From assembly GCA_022592435.1 (NCBI GenBank), contig JABYQS010000047.1, positions 124,001 through 188,000 on the forward strand: 64,000 bases of DNA, read 5' to 3'. Position numbers and translations under genes: made by a program. The notes beneath the pieces were generated by a model, which had not been told where the DNA came from, did no database searches, and saw only the letters and a program-made list of their open reading frames with translations. Below, one piece after another: positions 45,250-57,321 of the stretch; the stretch's first letter is position 1, and every line of letters starts with the position of its first letter. The stretch comes from Cerioporus squamosus. Lineage: Eukaryota; Basidiomycota; Agaricomycetes; Polyporales; Polyporaceae.

Positions 45250-47640
45250 ACGAACCGAGCCATGACATGTAAGTCAGACACTTTACCTTGGCGAGACCTA
45301 GATGTTCTCTTGCCACCTGCGACTGTCGTTCGCCAGGAGCGTGATCTGCTGGCCCGCAGCCTCGACCTCAGCAGTGATCTTGTGGCTCGGCCTCAAGCTA
45401 CCGTGCACGCTTGCTGTACGGGGCGGAGTCGCTACAAAGAGCCTGCATGCGTGGCAGTCAGTACGGAGTGGAGACCGAACGTAATGCAGAACATGTACGT
45501 ACCGGCACTGAAGATCTGCGATGTCCTTGCCAAATGCGTCGCACTGCTGCCAACTCGCCTCAGTAGCCTGGCTCTGCGACAAGATCTGCTTCTGGTCGTC
45601 GACAGACATGTTGACTCGGTGCGCCAGGACTTCGCGAGTGTCTCAGTCTTCCGCAGCCTATACACGTTCAGCCAAATTGGAGAAAACATATGATGGGATG
45701 TACCTACACGCGCTTTCCTACTGCTTCGTAGCTGGGCCGGTCACTCTGCATGCTCTGTGAGGAAGTGCTGATGTCGACGATGATATTCCCCAAAGTGCTC
45801 TTGTTATTCAGCCATGCCGACACCCAGAGTTCGGTATCGCCCCGCGCGAGCTTTGCGAGACGCTCCTCCGTCTCACCCAGCTTGTCTTGGAGTGCCTCAA
45901 TCTCGCGCTATACACGCCTCAATCAACGATTCAAAGTTAGATCTGATGACACGTACCTGTCGCCTCGAGAGCTCAGCCTCGGTGAAAACCTGGTGCTCGT
46001 CATGAATAGCTTCCGACGAAGCGAAGGCAGTCTCGATCGCCGGCTCATCTTCTGGAACTGTGCAACATAGCTACGAGCAGCGGCGAGGACGACCGGTGAA
46101 ACCTGAAGTGCGGAACAGCAAGACTTGAATGTCGAGGTGAGAACACGAACGAAAGCTCGACATCCGCTGCCTCGAGTCGTGGCTCGCTAGACATGTCTTC
46201 ATCGTACGAGGGGTCGCACCCGTAATATACCCGCTTTGAGCTCGTGTACAGCAAGCTTCCCTCGTCGTCCTGGAGCTGTCTTGGCAGCTGTCTAGCACGT
46301 TTCTCGAGATGCTTCTGGCTTGTTTCCGCCAGCGGCCGGGAACTGAGTCTGTAAGAGTTCATGTTGAGTGTTCGACAGCAAGCCGGAGCACGTTCGACGT
46401 ACAACCTTCTCTATCTTGCGCCCACAACTGCTTGACCTCACTGTCATCCTGCGAAGAAACCCTAAGACACCCAGCGGACACGTTTACGTTCCTGGGCGAG
46501 CTGAAGACGGAGATCTCGGCTGTAGCGTAACATCAGCGGTGTGTGGCGATCCACGTTGATCATGGACGTACTTCTGGTATCCGACTTCACGGTAAAGACG
46601 ACGACGACTCGTTAATTGCCCATGCGATTTCTGTGCGCTGGCCACGAGGTCGGACAGATGGGAGGCGCTCTGTCGCAAGGATCTAGTTCTCGTCGACCTC
46701 CGCATTGGAGCATTCTGTGCAGATGTCGATGTCAGCTAGTCACTATCCACCAAAAATGGGGACTACACCGAACTTCAGAATTTCCTTCTCAGCATAGAGG
46801 TTGGCGGGCTCATTGCGGAGGTTGTTCCAGCATTGGAGGTTCTCGTCGCGCTTGAGCGGTCTCCCGTCTTCCGAACGACGATCTTGTCGTGCACCATGCG
46901 GTGACGCTCTGAATGTAGTATGAGTGAACTACGGTCTTAATCTTGACTTCGAACAACGCACCCGAGCACCAGAATCTGAGCACTGGCTGTGGCAAGAGCA
47001 GCAGCGTGGCCTTCCGTTGAGCGGTAAGCTATGTGCTACGTATCAGAACTGTCTCGACACGTTCTCCAGTTGCCTCCACACCTCACAAGGGTCTGCGCGG
47101 GACGTTGGCGCCGCTGGTGATGAATAGAGCGGTACCAGCTGAAGACGACGCAATGGACTAGGCCTTGCGCTAGCGAACTTGCACGCTAAGAGGGCTCCGA
47201 TTGCAACCCTTTGAACTCGGCACGGTGACGAGATGGAAATGAGAGGCTACCGGAACCGTCACCGGTGACATACAAGCGAAAATCGAGATGTCCACTCACC
47301 CTCCCGCTCGAGCCCAACCGTCACATCGTCAGTCGCGGTAAACGGTTGAGGTCGTCGATAAGGTTCGTGGGGTCGTATCGTTTCAGCTGAGACGTGCGTG
47401 AAATGGTCAGCAATGGTCGGATACTGCCGAAGAACAAGCGGACGGACGACGATCATAGTCGGCACCAATCGCTCTTGTTCGGAGCGAGACGAATGACTCA
47501 CCCAGAAAATAGCCACAATCTGGACCGTATGTGTTCCCTTCCGAACCCGATCATGATCATCAGCTGCTGTTTGCGGTCGGTCGTTGCCTGACGTTGTGCA
47601 AACCCATGTACGAGCTCGAGCCTCATGCACGCGGGAGGGA
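45250..47640 (-). CDS. Unidentified coiled-coil-rich gene, possibly degraded
   Basis: Several minus-strand stretches read as protein and are bounded by plausible splice sites. They include QYPTIADHFTHV (about 47,400), DENLQCWNNLRNEPANLYAE (46,830), SEVKQLWAQDREGCTSNVLR (46,430), HLEKRARQLPRQLQDDEGSL with LYTSSKRVYYGCDPSYDEDM (46,250), PEDEPAIETAFASSEAIHDE (46,030), EIEALQDKLGETEERLAKLA (45,890) and SVDDQKQILSQSQATEASWQ (45,600). The heptad-like pattern suggests a coiled-coil scaffold protein. No family is recognised. Some junctions need frame changes that I could not resolve, and the adjacent reductase copy is a pseudogene, so this may be decaying as well. Confidence 0.4.
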
Positions 47641-49148
47641 CATTGAACGCTGGTGCAGCGACAAGGGGCGTCGTCCGAGGCGCCGAAGATGTGATAGAGA
47701 GGGAGTTACTGGCGAGAAGAGGTGAAGCGATGTAGGAGGGCTGTGGAGATAGAGGTGGGCGGGTGGCAGGAGAAGTCGGGTCGGGCCAGTGAAATCGAGC
47801 AATCCATGCGGCAGGTCTGCTCCATGACCACCCACGGTAGGTGTCGCCGCTGCCATGGGAATGCCGGCCCCCACTCAGTCCATACGCTGTGTCGTACCGG
47901 AAGACGACGATCCATACCTGTCGAGGTCAGCACAATTGAAGAGACGATATGCTGCTGCGACGCACCTTGCAAGCATCGGTTTCACAATTGCGCGTCGCTA
48001 GAGTCTCTACACCTGAGAGCGCCTTGGACGATTCTTGCTGTCATGCTGACCGGAGGCCGCCATCGACGTGGCAGGCGAACACCCCCGGCGGTGCGACTGT
48101 GTGCTAGTAAGGATTGCAGAGATCAGCACCAGTATCCTGCTTTCTCATAGCAACGAGTGAGTACGACTAACCCTGTGAATCGCCTAGGGCGACAGCCAGG
48201 TAGTGGTCTTGGGGCGGTCGGTGCTCCGCATGCATCCGAAAAGTGCGGCTGCATGCTGCCGCCACGCCTTGCAGTCCCGACGAGAATAGATGCGAGAACC
48301 AGCGCCGACAACAGAAGAGTTGAGCTGGCAGGAGGATGGCCGACGTATTTGAGTCAAGCAGTGTGCGGGCGGGGATGTTGGATGGCATGGTCGGTGCTCC
48401 GCATGCGTCCGGCGCGTGCGGCTGAATGCCACCGCCCGTCTGCACGCCTTGCGTTCCCGAGCATGGCGTCTACGAGGGAAGAGGTAGGCTGGCTGCAGGA
48501 AGACATGTTCAACACTGGTATTCAAGCAGCGAGCAGGAGATGGCCGAGCGCGAGCAGCGTGGACGCGGGGCGCACGCGCGCCCCGCCCCGCCTTGCTGAC
48601 AAAGCTGCACAGCTTCCCGAACTCGGACCGCGACCCGCGGCCGCCGCGATTCGACTTGCTCCATGTGGCATGTCCCTCCTCTACGACTTGCTAACCTCGG
48701 CCGCGGCTTCCTCCCTCTCTCAGCGAAGATTGCAAGCGCCCTCTCGTCCAGACCATCCTCTCTTCAATATGCCATATACAATTAAACTTGTTCTCTTTGA
48801 AGACCTTATCGCTGGCTTCACTTCCGTCGTCGTCTCATGCCCGCCATCTGTTTGTGTACCCCCTCACGAATCCAGCGTACGTCCCAGCTGGCCGCTCTCC
48901 ATTATTAGCTCTCCCACAGGCCTGAGCTCCACCGCAATTCCGACGCTGATAGAGGCCCGCCACGCATATCAGGCAACGCTTAACCTTGCCTGGTTGCTCT
49001 GCCTGGGAGACGCGTCCAATTCAAGGCGCCCTCCTGACTTGTCGAGAGTACGCATTTCCCTCTCTGGCATCTGAAAAACATGGGTTGATATTAAGTCTGC
49101 ATGCTCAATGTGGCGGTAGCGAAGTTCTCGGTATAGACCTCTTGTAAG
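47641..49148. other. Repeat-bearing intergenic region without a convincing gene
   Basis: Contains two copies of a dispersed GC-rich repeat (units beginning near 48,213 and 48,387). A long plus-strand frame (48,157-49,074) runs through the repeats, but its composition looks non-coding. Confidence 0.5.
48200..48500 (+). repeat. Two units of a dispersed GC-rich repeat (GGTCGGTGCTCCGCATGC...)
   Basis: GGTCGGTGCTCCGCATGC occurs at about 48,214 and 48,389. In each case it is followed by GTGCGGCTG(C/A)ATGC and CACGCCTTGC. The same repeat is present in opposite orientation at 60,690-61,370. Confidence 0.65.
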
Positions 49149-49756
49149 ATGCCGTCCTCGAGGTGCTTGCCAGCGTCGAGTCAGTTGAGTCCACAATCCA
49201 GAACTACTGCGGTACGTATGGCGGAACACAGTAACGTTGCTATGCTAACTACAACATTTCGATCAGTGTCCTTTGGTCCCTGTACGTGCACGTCTGTACG
49301 GACACCGTGGTCTCCGCCCAAGGATTGTGGAGGTACCTACCAGGGCTTATTCAAGGATCCGCGATGACGAGTCGTCAGACTTTCCGCACGTGGAGGAGTT
49401 CTTAGGAACGCGTCTGTACATCCATGACTGTTTGGTCGTAGTGGCGGATTCTTCCTCCAGACGACACTACTTCAGAATCTTCTTTACCCGGCATATCTAC
49501 CAGCCTCCAAACCATACCCTGCGCGCTCTTGATTCCCATCTGGTATGGCATGGTGAAGTACTCGTGATGAGGGTCTCCGAGGCGGACACAAGACGTGTCA
49601 TCCATTCACGTAGTGGTGATGCCGCCCTGGCTGCAGAGGCGATACTGCGGTGAGTTCAGCCATATCCTTGAAAGCTAAGCTGCGAATAAACATACTGTCG
49701 GCAGGTTGTCGCGAGCAGTAGAGCGTAGATCCCACATTCCATCGTATGTATGCTAG
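49149..49756 (+). CDS. Small protein of unknown function
   Basis: Three exons: MPSSRCLPASSQLSPQSRTT ends at an intron (about 49212-49266), then CPLVPVRARLYGHRGLRPRI through HVEEFLGTRLYIHDCLVVVA, RRHYFRIFFTRHIYQPPNHT and HGEVLVMRVSEADTRRVIHS to AAEAILR, and a short last exon LSRAVERRSHIPSYVC after an intron at about 49650-49706. The protein is about 165 residues with alternating beta-strand-like stretches. No family is recognised. If the last intron is not removed, translation stops at 49653. Confidence 0.5.
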
Positions 49757-50076
49757 CACTATACACGAATATTGTAAGCGATCCCCAGAGTCGGAGTGAA
49801 TCCCCTCATCCGAGTCTGAATTCGTCTCGCGCTACCATGGCATCTATCCGAGCGCATGGTGATCTGCACCAGTAATCCAGCTTCCATATGCGGGTGAAAG
49901 AGAGCTAGATTACCCTCGAGACGAGGACTAGACGAAAGCTTCACTGTGACTTGATGAGGGCAATGCCATGCTTTACGAGGAAACTTCCATACTCGGCAGG
50001 TTGTACCTATGTATGCTTCAATCTCAATGTGAACCTTCCTCGAGCAATCGCGCCACTCGTACAGGTCTTCGAACCA

Positions 50077-50084
50077 TATAAATA
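50077..50084 (+). promoter_or_regulatory. TATA box of the BTB gene
   Basis: TATAAATA. It lies 13 bases before an upstream ATG (50098) but 42 bases before ATG 50119, which argues that the latter is the true start. Confidence 0.5.
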
Positions 50085-50118
50085 CCGGAGTCGGGAGATG
50101 TCGCAGACTCCGCTTACC

Positions 50119-50974
50119 ATGCCTTCGTTGCCAGGCTCGACACATGGCCTTGGGGCTCTATCTGACCCAGAAGATATCCACCGCGAAGCAATGAACGCAA
50201 GCCCTCCGCAAGTGAGAACCTCCATTGGTCGGCATTCGCACTACTACTTCCAGGACGGAAACCTGTACATCATGGTAAGCGAAATGTGTACCCTCCCGAA
50301 TGTATTTTGCTCACGCGATCTCGTCGCTCCTCAGGTAGACAATGTATTGTTCAACGTGCATCGATCCGTATTCATGGCGGCTGCGAGTTTGTTCCATGAA
50401 CACGTTCCCACCTGGATGGGACGGTCGGAGCACCAACCTTTGCACCTGCGGAACGTCAGCTCAAGGCATTTCTGCAAATTCCTCTCCTTGATCTATCCTC
50501 TGTGAGGACACGGTCTCGCGATACCACATGCATGATGTGGCTGATAATTATGACAGGATCTCTGATGAGACCTTCACCGCGGAGGATTGGATATCAGTGC
50601 TCGAGCAGGGTCAGAAGTGGGGATGCTCGCAAATATGCGCCGTTGCAGTAGCGGAACTGCAAACGACTGCGATGGATGACGCCCTGAAGATCGCAACTTG
50701 GAAAAGGTTCGGGTTGGACGAGTCTCAGATCGCACGGTGTTATCATGCTTTTGGCACAAGGACTCAGCCCATCTCGGTCGAGGAAGGAGAGCTCATGGGT
50801 ATTGATATGGCTCTGCGCTTGTCGGCGTTAAGAGATAGCGTCCACCAGGGGGTACTCCTGTATCTGCAAGAGCACATAAACGGGGAGCATGCAGGACAGA
50901 CGATTGACTTACAAGTTGATCGACTTCGAGATTTGGTCTGCAGGGGATTACTGTCTGAGTTCATGCGAGGATAG
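50119..50974 (+). CDS. BTB/POZ domain protein
   Basis: BTB domains mediate dimerisation and link to cullin-3 ubiquitin ligases or transcriptional regulators. The first exon ends HSHYYFQDGNLYIM; after an intron (about 50275-50335) comes the BTB core VDNVLFNVHRSVFMAAASLF with HEHVPTWMGRSEHQPLHL and FCKFLSLIYP. After a second intron (about 50503-50557), ISDETFTAEDWISVLEQGQK then WGCSQICAVAVAELQ follows the usual basidiomycete layout, in which the 'W...VL..a..W....ir..ai..L' helix block comes after the BTB fold. The stop is at 50974. The protein is about 250 residues, normal for this lineage-expanded family. The start is chosen from the TATA box position. The family is clear; the partner is unknown. 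Confidence 0.8.
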
Positions 50975-53198
50975 ATTAGAACGTCCATAGGCATGTTACA
51001 TACAGGCCAGAAAGGCCGTGCCCTGGAAGACAATCATCATTTTGCTCGTCGATACGTCCGAGTGGTTTCGGAGGCCAACATCGACCATGCCACAAAACGC
51101 CATGGCTTGTAATCTGTTACATGTAAGCGGCCAGTTCATCGGGCCGGTGAGGATATAGATCCGGCATCTGAAGGCGTCCCAGCACGCGGAAAACGCCTAT
51201 GAGACTCGAGCTCGGAACCATCTCTCGGAGAGGCTAAGTGAACTCACTTAGGACAGTATTGAACTAGGTTACTCCAAAGAGCTACCGTCTTTTCGCCCTG
51301 CTCACCTTCTAACCCACAACTATCAGACCGATGAGAGCTGCACAAGCATTTTCGCCCGAGCGTAGCATATGTCCGAGCGTTCATACACCATACTCACGGT
51401 GTCAATTCAAAATCCGCAGTTGTCTGATATACAGCAGGCCGTCCTAACAAGTAAAATATATCCCCTCCTGACTCCCGTCTACGAAGGCTAACTTCGCACC
51501 CAGCAGTTACTGCGTGGCCAAACTATGCTGTCGGCTTTCTGAATGCCTGTACAGGTGCCAGATTGCTAGGGGCACAGCGAGCCGGACCACGGCAAACACA
51601 GTAGAAGAGGTCGAGTATGAGCGACTCTTTCCTACTGCGTAACCCGCCTCCTTACCTGCAATCCCGGCAAGATGGAAGAGCTAGACATACCGCAATCCTT
51701 CTGGGTGAGCCGGTACTTGGACTCCGCGGCGGCAAGCGTGATCTCACACCCTCAATTGCTCCGAAGGGGTAGAACACTGCAGCTGTCTCCCTCATGAGGG
51801 GCGCGAGGACTGTGATCGATGCTTCGTGCAGTGGTGCGTTCCCAAAGGTATTTGGATTCTGGACGTGCTTGCCGTCAATGAATCGCGCGACACTCGTCAG
51901 AGCATCGAGTGACAAGGGGAGTCCGATATCGCCGGGGTCTCTTGCTGCGCCCTATGCATCTTGGGGGAGATTGAGTCGGCTGAGTACGAGACGCGTCACT
52001 CCGCATGGAAAATTTCTCCAACGTCGGAGTCGTTCGAAATGATTACCACCGGCCGTCAGAAAGAAGATCAAGTCAAGTTAAGTCCAGAGTTGTGTGGAAG
52101 ACGAGCAAGTTAAGCCGTTCAATGAGTGAACGCGGAAAACACGGAGAGAAAGAGCGACAGTGAGTACACGCGCACGCCGCGTCTCTCTCGGCTGGGCCCG
52201 CCCCCGACTTGCCTTTTTCGGATGTATGACGTCGCGCATGCGCGCGCATGTACAAGCGAGCAATCGGTAACCCCAAATTTCTCGGAGGAGGAGGAGGGGT
52301 GATATTTCGGCAGAAACTGTAGATAAATAACAGACGTCTACCACACGCAGGCAACTGCAGCAGCCCAAGACACATTCCAGAGATACAGTACGACGAAAAT
52401 GCCGTCTCCCGTCCTGCGACACTTCGCAGCATTCCGAAGTATGCCAGTGATGGAGCCCCGCGGCTCCTTCGTTTCTCCCATACAGTGAGTATTCCAGCTC
52501 TAATACTTGAACCTCCTCCCGACGGCTTAGTGCAACATACTGGACGCAGCGAGCAGGGAGTCCGCTGCACGGGCACGCCACTACTCTGTACACAAGTCGC
52601 GGGACGTACAGGTATGTCGCTTGCGTATGTCACGGTATGTGCCGCAGCTGGTAGCGCACCATTGCGGAACAGAACTGACCCCTCTGTCATCCTCCGACAG
52701 GTTACTCTTGTCGAGTACGTCGAGACAATGCCCGAATCGGACGCATCTGGTGGCTTGTTGAGCGCTTTAGCTCCTCGCTGTTGTCATGGCGCCCTGACCG
52801 TTCTTATTACTGGCAGGCTCTCGACCCTGCGGGCTTTGGTTGACGTCGGCGGAGTCCTCCGGAGATGTCGACTAGGGTATCCCGCCAGGCGAGTATCTCG
52901 GTACGCTCGTTCTTCGCACTCACAGCATACCCGGGAGGTTCGAAAAAGAACCCTTGTCAAGTTGCCAGCGGCTGTGTTCACCATGCTGGACGCTGTGGCA
53001 CATTAGGTATATCTACGAGTGAGCTCTCTTGCCGAGGGGCTGATACAACACGCTTCGAAACGACCTCTACTCGTGACAGTGATATTTCAAATCAAGGTAT
53101 GTCTATCACAAACGGGGGGGACATCACTGGATCTGAACATCAATAGACCGACTTCTGAGGCATCGTCGATGTGATTAGGCCGCTGCGCCGACATCCAG
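50975..53198. other. Intergenic, possible exon remnants only
   Basis: About 2.2 kb. A minus-strand frame at 51,652-52,000 (RFIDGKHVQNPNTFGNAPLH, EASITVLAPLMRETAAVFYP) looks like an eroded exon, interrupted upstream by a stop; its family was not recognised. On the plus strand, 52,323-52,740 contains protein-like stretches (CNILDAASRESAARARHYSV, VTLVEYVETMPESDAS) with plausible splice sites but no start codon in frame. No gene is called. Confidence 0.35.
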
Positions 53199-53864
53199 CT
53201 AGCGCCCGGTGAGGGTTATCTTGAATGTGATAACAGATCCCTGCAGTCCCTCTTTCCCAAACCCACGGACGGTCACGCTGGCGGAATCGCGCGTTGCGGC
53301 CGCTATCTCGTTTACGATGGCGATTACGTTCCCAATGTTTGGCTCGAGCAGAATGGCTGGGGAGCCTTCGGGAGTGTCCCGGTCTTCCTCTTCATACCCT
53401 GCGACGGCACCTCGCAAGTAGGCGTAGTCGACTTGTTGAGAGAGTACGAGAGAAAAGTCGCAGTCCTTCACGGACCAGCGACAAGCGCGAGTCAGCTACC
53501 CCATGGCAAATGATCAGATATTTGTACAAAGGAGGGAGCTAGTTCAGATGCACGCACATCGCAGTAAGTGAACTCGAAGTCGAGTGGTAACTGAAACACC
53601 ACCATGCGATCGCCTCCATTCACTTCGAAAGTGGGAAATGGAAACTCTGCACTGTGCCCACGCGGGAACTCGATCAAGAACCAGCCTGAGAGCCATGTCG
53701 GTGAACCAGGTTTGTGCACTATGACGGAGCGAAGTAATCTCACGATCGGTGGATCCGTGGGCCAAGACGACGTGAGCTCTTGCGACCATGGGCTCGCGTC
53801 CTGGGATGCCGACAACAAGAGCGTTATTCAGAATGCGAGTATACGAAGGAGTAAGAGATGTCAT
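53199..53864 (-). CDS. Small lineage-specific protein, paralogue of the gene at 57.3 kb
   Basis: The second half is clear: WLSGWFLIEFPRG, FPFPTFEVNGGDRMVVFQLP, LDFEFTYCD, then after an intron (about 53505-53559) ACRWSVKDCDFSLVLSQQVD and, towards the C-terminus, ILLEPNIGNVIAIVNEIAAA and GSVITFKITLTGR, stopping at 53199. The order GW-L-EF ... FPFPT ... LP-F-F-Y ... ACRW ... FSL ... DY is shared with the plus-strand gene at 57,277. The N-terminus is uncertain: an ATG at 53,864 or 53,818, perhaps with an intron before LLRSVIVHKPGSPTWL. The predicted beta-rich fold is not recognised. Confidence 0.5.
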
Positions 53865-55024
53865 CGTGCTCAGAGGGGATGAGGATTATGGAAAGGACGA
53901 CTGCGGCATGTCCGTCTTATATCTGTGATGCTACATAGTGAGTGCAGCGACGGACGTCAAGCGAGCGACCCAGCTGCGTGGGCGAGGGGACCCGAAAGCT
54001 GCTGAGAAAACGCCCACCTGCCTTTGAAAGCAGGTTGAACGGCGGTGGATTCGGCCATGTACTTACTCGAAGCCCGCGATTGTCGCTGATGAAGAGAAGT
54101 CGTCAGATGCAGCAAGTCGTACTCAACGAGCGTATAAGGCAAGTCGAGATGCGCGGCGCGCGACGTACGGCGTCTCAGTCCAAGTGGCTATGTCCGGAAG
54201 CTGTGTAGCTTTGTCAGCAATTGGATCGGCGCGTACGCGTGTGACGTCGCCTGATCTGCGTCGAGGGCGACATGGTAAGTACTGTATCCTCTCTCATGAG
54301 ATCGGAAGGCATTCAGGTGCAGGCTGCCAGCTGTCCGCATTGGTTCGCATGCGCATGATTTGGACGCATGCGGTGCCCCAGTCTTGCCTGCCCCCGCTCG
54401 CGGCCCTTGGTACTGTCCAAGGTTAGCAGTACTTGTGCTTCTGCGACGGGACGTAAGTGCCGACCCAGATGTTCCGGCGGAAAACTAATCTGAGCGGTGC
54501 TCGCGATCGTCAGTATATCTGACAGAGCCACCTTGACTGCGATCTCGAGTATGCCCTGGTCATGACGTGTAGCTCATTGTCCCGAGAGAGAGAGAGAGAG
54601 AGAGAATGTCATTGTTTATAGTGGCATGTAGGCCGGTTACGGCCGAAGTTGCCACTGCAACTACACTACCCTACAGCTATCGTATGTATATGTATAGTAC
54701 AGTACAGTATATCAGTGATGTGATGAGATGAGCTGTGCCTTCCCGGATCAAGTTCTTAGCTGGGTGCACCCGATTCTTCTCTGGGCACCATCTTAGACTT
54801 CATGCATGCTTGTTAAGCGGGATTTCCTTGCTCGGATGGCTATGCACGCTGAGGTAATCCGACTCCACTCTACGACGTTACCTTCCGAAACAGGAACATG
54901 ATCTCGGACCCATTCCTCCTCGCGCAGGTTCCTACCACTCATGCATCACGAATGCAGTATTTATTGAGTGCCTGTATAGCCAAAAGACGCTTGAACGAGG
55001 TCTGTCTCGTCCCTCGCCACAGCC
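53865..55024. other. Intergenic with a GA microsatellite
   Basis: About 1.2 kb without a recognisable gene. It holds a (GA)n tract at 54,584-54,604 and a TA-rich patch near 54,680-54,712; the right end should contain the RING-finger gene promoter. Confidence 0.45.
54584..54604. repeat. (GA)n microsatellite
   Basis: Ten uninterrupted GA dinucleotides. Confidence 0.95.
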
Positions 55025-55873
55025 ATGTCCCAGGCCCTCGTCTCTCGAGTTGAATGTCCCATTTGCCATGAGCAACTACCACTTCAGGGCTTCACGCACG
55101 CCGTTGCCACTCAGTGTGGTGAGTACAGCGCATTGGACACCATTTCGTGCGCTGACAATTAGTAGGGCATGTCTTCTGCCCAACGTGCATGTTGTCATAT
55201 CGAAGGACCGGGTCCAGTCGGTGCCCCATCTGCCGCACCGAAATATTTCGGATGAGTAGGGTCAAACTCCGGGGAAACACCTTGCCGTCATTATCCATGG
55301 AAGCCATGTCCCGCTCCGATGCCCTTACACGTGCCCTTGGTGAGACCTCACAATACGAACCGTTGACACCGCAAAGGTCGGGAAAGATATTCGATCTGTA
55401 AGTTTCATCGCAGGTACCGCTTAGATGTTTGGGCTGACTATTTTATGTTGTAGTATGGAAGATTTTGCCGAAGCCGTAGAAGCTAGCAGTATAGGTCCGA
55501 CCTTGGAGGTAGGATGCTGAGCTTGCGATGCAAGTGGCTCACGTTGAATCCCCTAAAGTCTCTGGTTATAGAGCTTCAGCAACATGTAGCAACGTGTAGA
55601 ACGACACGTTCTGAATTTCGAGTAGCTGACAATCTTCAGGGCCATCTCGACCGATGGTCAACCCTTTTGCGGAGCGAACAGCATTTGCTCTTCGTAACGG
55701 AGCGCCGCCAGAAGCTATGCAGGACTCGTCGGTCGGGTTTGGAATACCAGAAGCGGCTCCTCCTTGTCGAGCTCGACGAGATTCGCGCCAGTGTTGAGGA
55801 GGAACTCGGGGAACATAAGGTCGCCGTGCAGCGTCTGATAGATCGGCTGCAGACGTTGAAAGAGAAGTGTTGA
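55025..55873 (+). CDS. RING-finger protein with C-terminal coiled coil (putative E3 ubiquitin ligase)
   Basis: The start MSQALVSRVECPICHEQLPL leads, across an intron at about 55119-55165, into a C3HC4 RING: CPIC, CGHVFCPTC and CPIC, with spacing normal for zinc-binding RING domains that recruit E2 enzymes. Two further introns follow (about 55399-55453 and after 55508). The last exon is a long charged helix (ELQQHVATCRTTRSEFRVAD to KRLLLVELDEIRASVEEELG and RLIDRLQTLKEKC) that should be a coiled coil. The product is about 235 residues. RING at the N-terminus with a coiled coil at the C-terminus is a common fungal layout for small, poorly studied ligases. The substrate is unknown. Confidence 0.8.
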
Positions 55874-56997
55874 GGAGACCGACGTCATGTACAATCTCGA
55901 TTACTGATACGAAACGTCTATACTTGTGTGCATACTAGTGCTCGGTCTCGTCCGTCCTGCTAAGGATCCGAAAGCCAAGCGGAGAGCCATGTCAGGGCTG
56001 CTTAGGATGTCCCATGCCCGCGAGCCGCATTGACATGGTCGTCGCCGCCCGTAGCCCGGCCTGGGCAATCAATCCCGCGCGCGGCAAGCAAGTACGAGTC
56101 CCGTCGTGAGCGGCAAATGTAGTAGAGGAGTACCGACATCGATCAAGAGCATAGGGACAAGATTGCACCACAAATACTCGGTCCTACGCGCATTCTGCTC
56201 CCTGCATCCAAGCACAGCGGTTCTCCCCCTGGTACACGAGAATCCAACTCCTCACCGCGCTGGCCGCTGCAGCGTCTACATTGTCTCTCCCCGCACGTCG
56301 CTGACTGAAGTACAAGAGTGTTGCTCGCTTGTTGATCCGCAGCAGCGACAAGTAAGACAGCGTATATGGGCGCGGGAAGTCTCATGAAGTTGTTCGAGAG
56401 GGTGGGATTGCAGTAGAAGACCATCGTCGACGCGCGGGTGACTGATAGGTAGCAGCGAGGGAGATAGTACAATGGTCGAGGAGGTGGACTGGAGCGGGAA
56501 TCTTGTATAGGGAAACAAGCAGCAATGAGTCGCAGCATATGACAGGCGTTGTCCCCGAAGATATTACGCACCTTGATTGTCAGTACTTAAGCCCCCGATC
56601 TCCCCGTGGACGTACCACACATGTGAAGGGGGACCCCACAGACCGAACGCTAGAGCAGATAGAGGCATATTGAGCTGACTCGGAATGTAGCCGCAGAACT
56701 AGCGGCATACCCCCTTGCGTATGATGAGCGAAGTGATCCAGCCGAGATATAGAATGACTGATTGCGGGATTCACCATGGGCCGGGAAGGTCGCCCAGTGT
56801 TGTGGTGGGATGTGAGTACTAGTAGTAGCGGTGAAACAGGCGGGAAACCCCGCACTGCTCTCCCCAACTCCTGCGTTTTCACTAAGCACCGGTGCTCTAT
56901 GGCGTATCATGTTCGGAAGGTAGTGGCAAGTGGACGTCGCCAAGTAAGTACTACTTAGTCCGGTGTCCGCCGTGGGCAAACACTTAGCGCCGCTTGC
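55874..56997. other. Intergenic, no gene recognised
   Basis: 1.1 kb with only short frames. A minus-strand frame of 142 codons (56,143-56,571) has no motif and Cys-rich, low-complexity composition; it is not called. Confidence 0.4.
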
Positions 56998-57321
56998 CTA
57001 TTCAAGCAGGACGAATTCGAACACGCCAAACTTCCAAGATTGTTCAACGTTCACCATCCAATTCCTTTCACAGAAGTTGCGCGTGGTGGTATCGCTCTCC
57101 TGAGAAGCGCCCCGCTCTGAACCAAGCTCAAGCCATGGTGTTGTCATCATAACGTCGACCGCTGACCGTATCCACCCAGTGTCATCATCGAGTGTACCGT
57201 ACTCGCAGGTACACGATATATAAAGATGAATGACAAGCAATCCTGAAGCGAGAGGCAGCTCCTTCTGACCTCCGCCATGTCCACAGTCGGTGCAGTTTCT
57301 ACATGCAGCCCGTACCTCCAA
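56998..57321 (-). CDS. Fragment or terminal exon of an unknown small protein
   Basis: One open stretch reads GLLVIHLYISCTCEYGTLDD, SESDTTTRNF-like segments and a C-terminus WMVNVEQSWKFGVFEFVLLE ending at 56998. The strand-like ending resembles that of the 53.2-kb gene. It overlaps the first exon of the plus-strand gene at 57,277 head to head, so it is either a partial copy or an exon whose upstream part I cannot place. Confidence 0.3.
   Translation of the reverse strand: MEVRAACRNCTDCGHGGGQKELPLASGLLVIHLYISCTCEYGTLDDDTGWIRSAVDVMMTTPWLELGSERGASQESDTTTRNFCERNWMVNVEQSWKFGVFEFVLLE

Noticed and set aside
46830..46850. Additional copy of the hairpin motif (GTTGTTCCAGC)
   Set aside because: The arms are not complementary and the copy lies inside a likely exon far from the giant element.
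48157..49074. 305-codon open frame on the plus strand
   Set aside because: It runs through the dispersed GC-rich repeats, has no splice-consistent partners or family motifs, and overlaps long frames on the other strand, all typical of GC-rich non-coding DNA.
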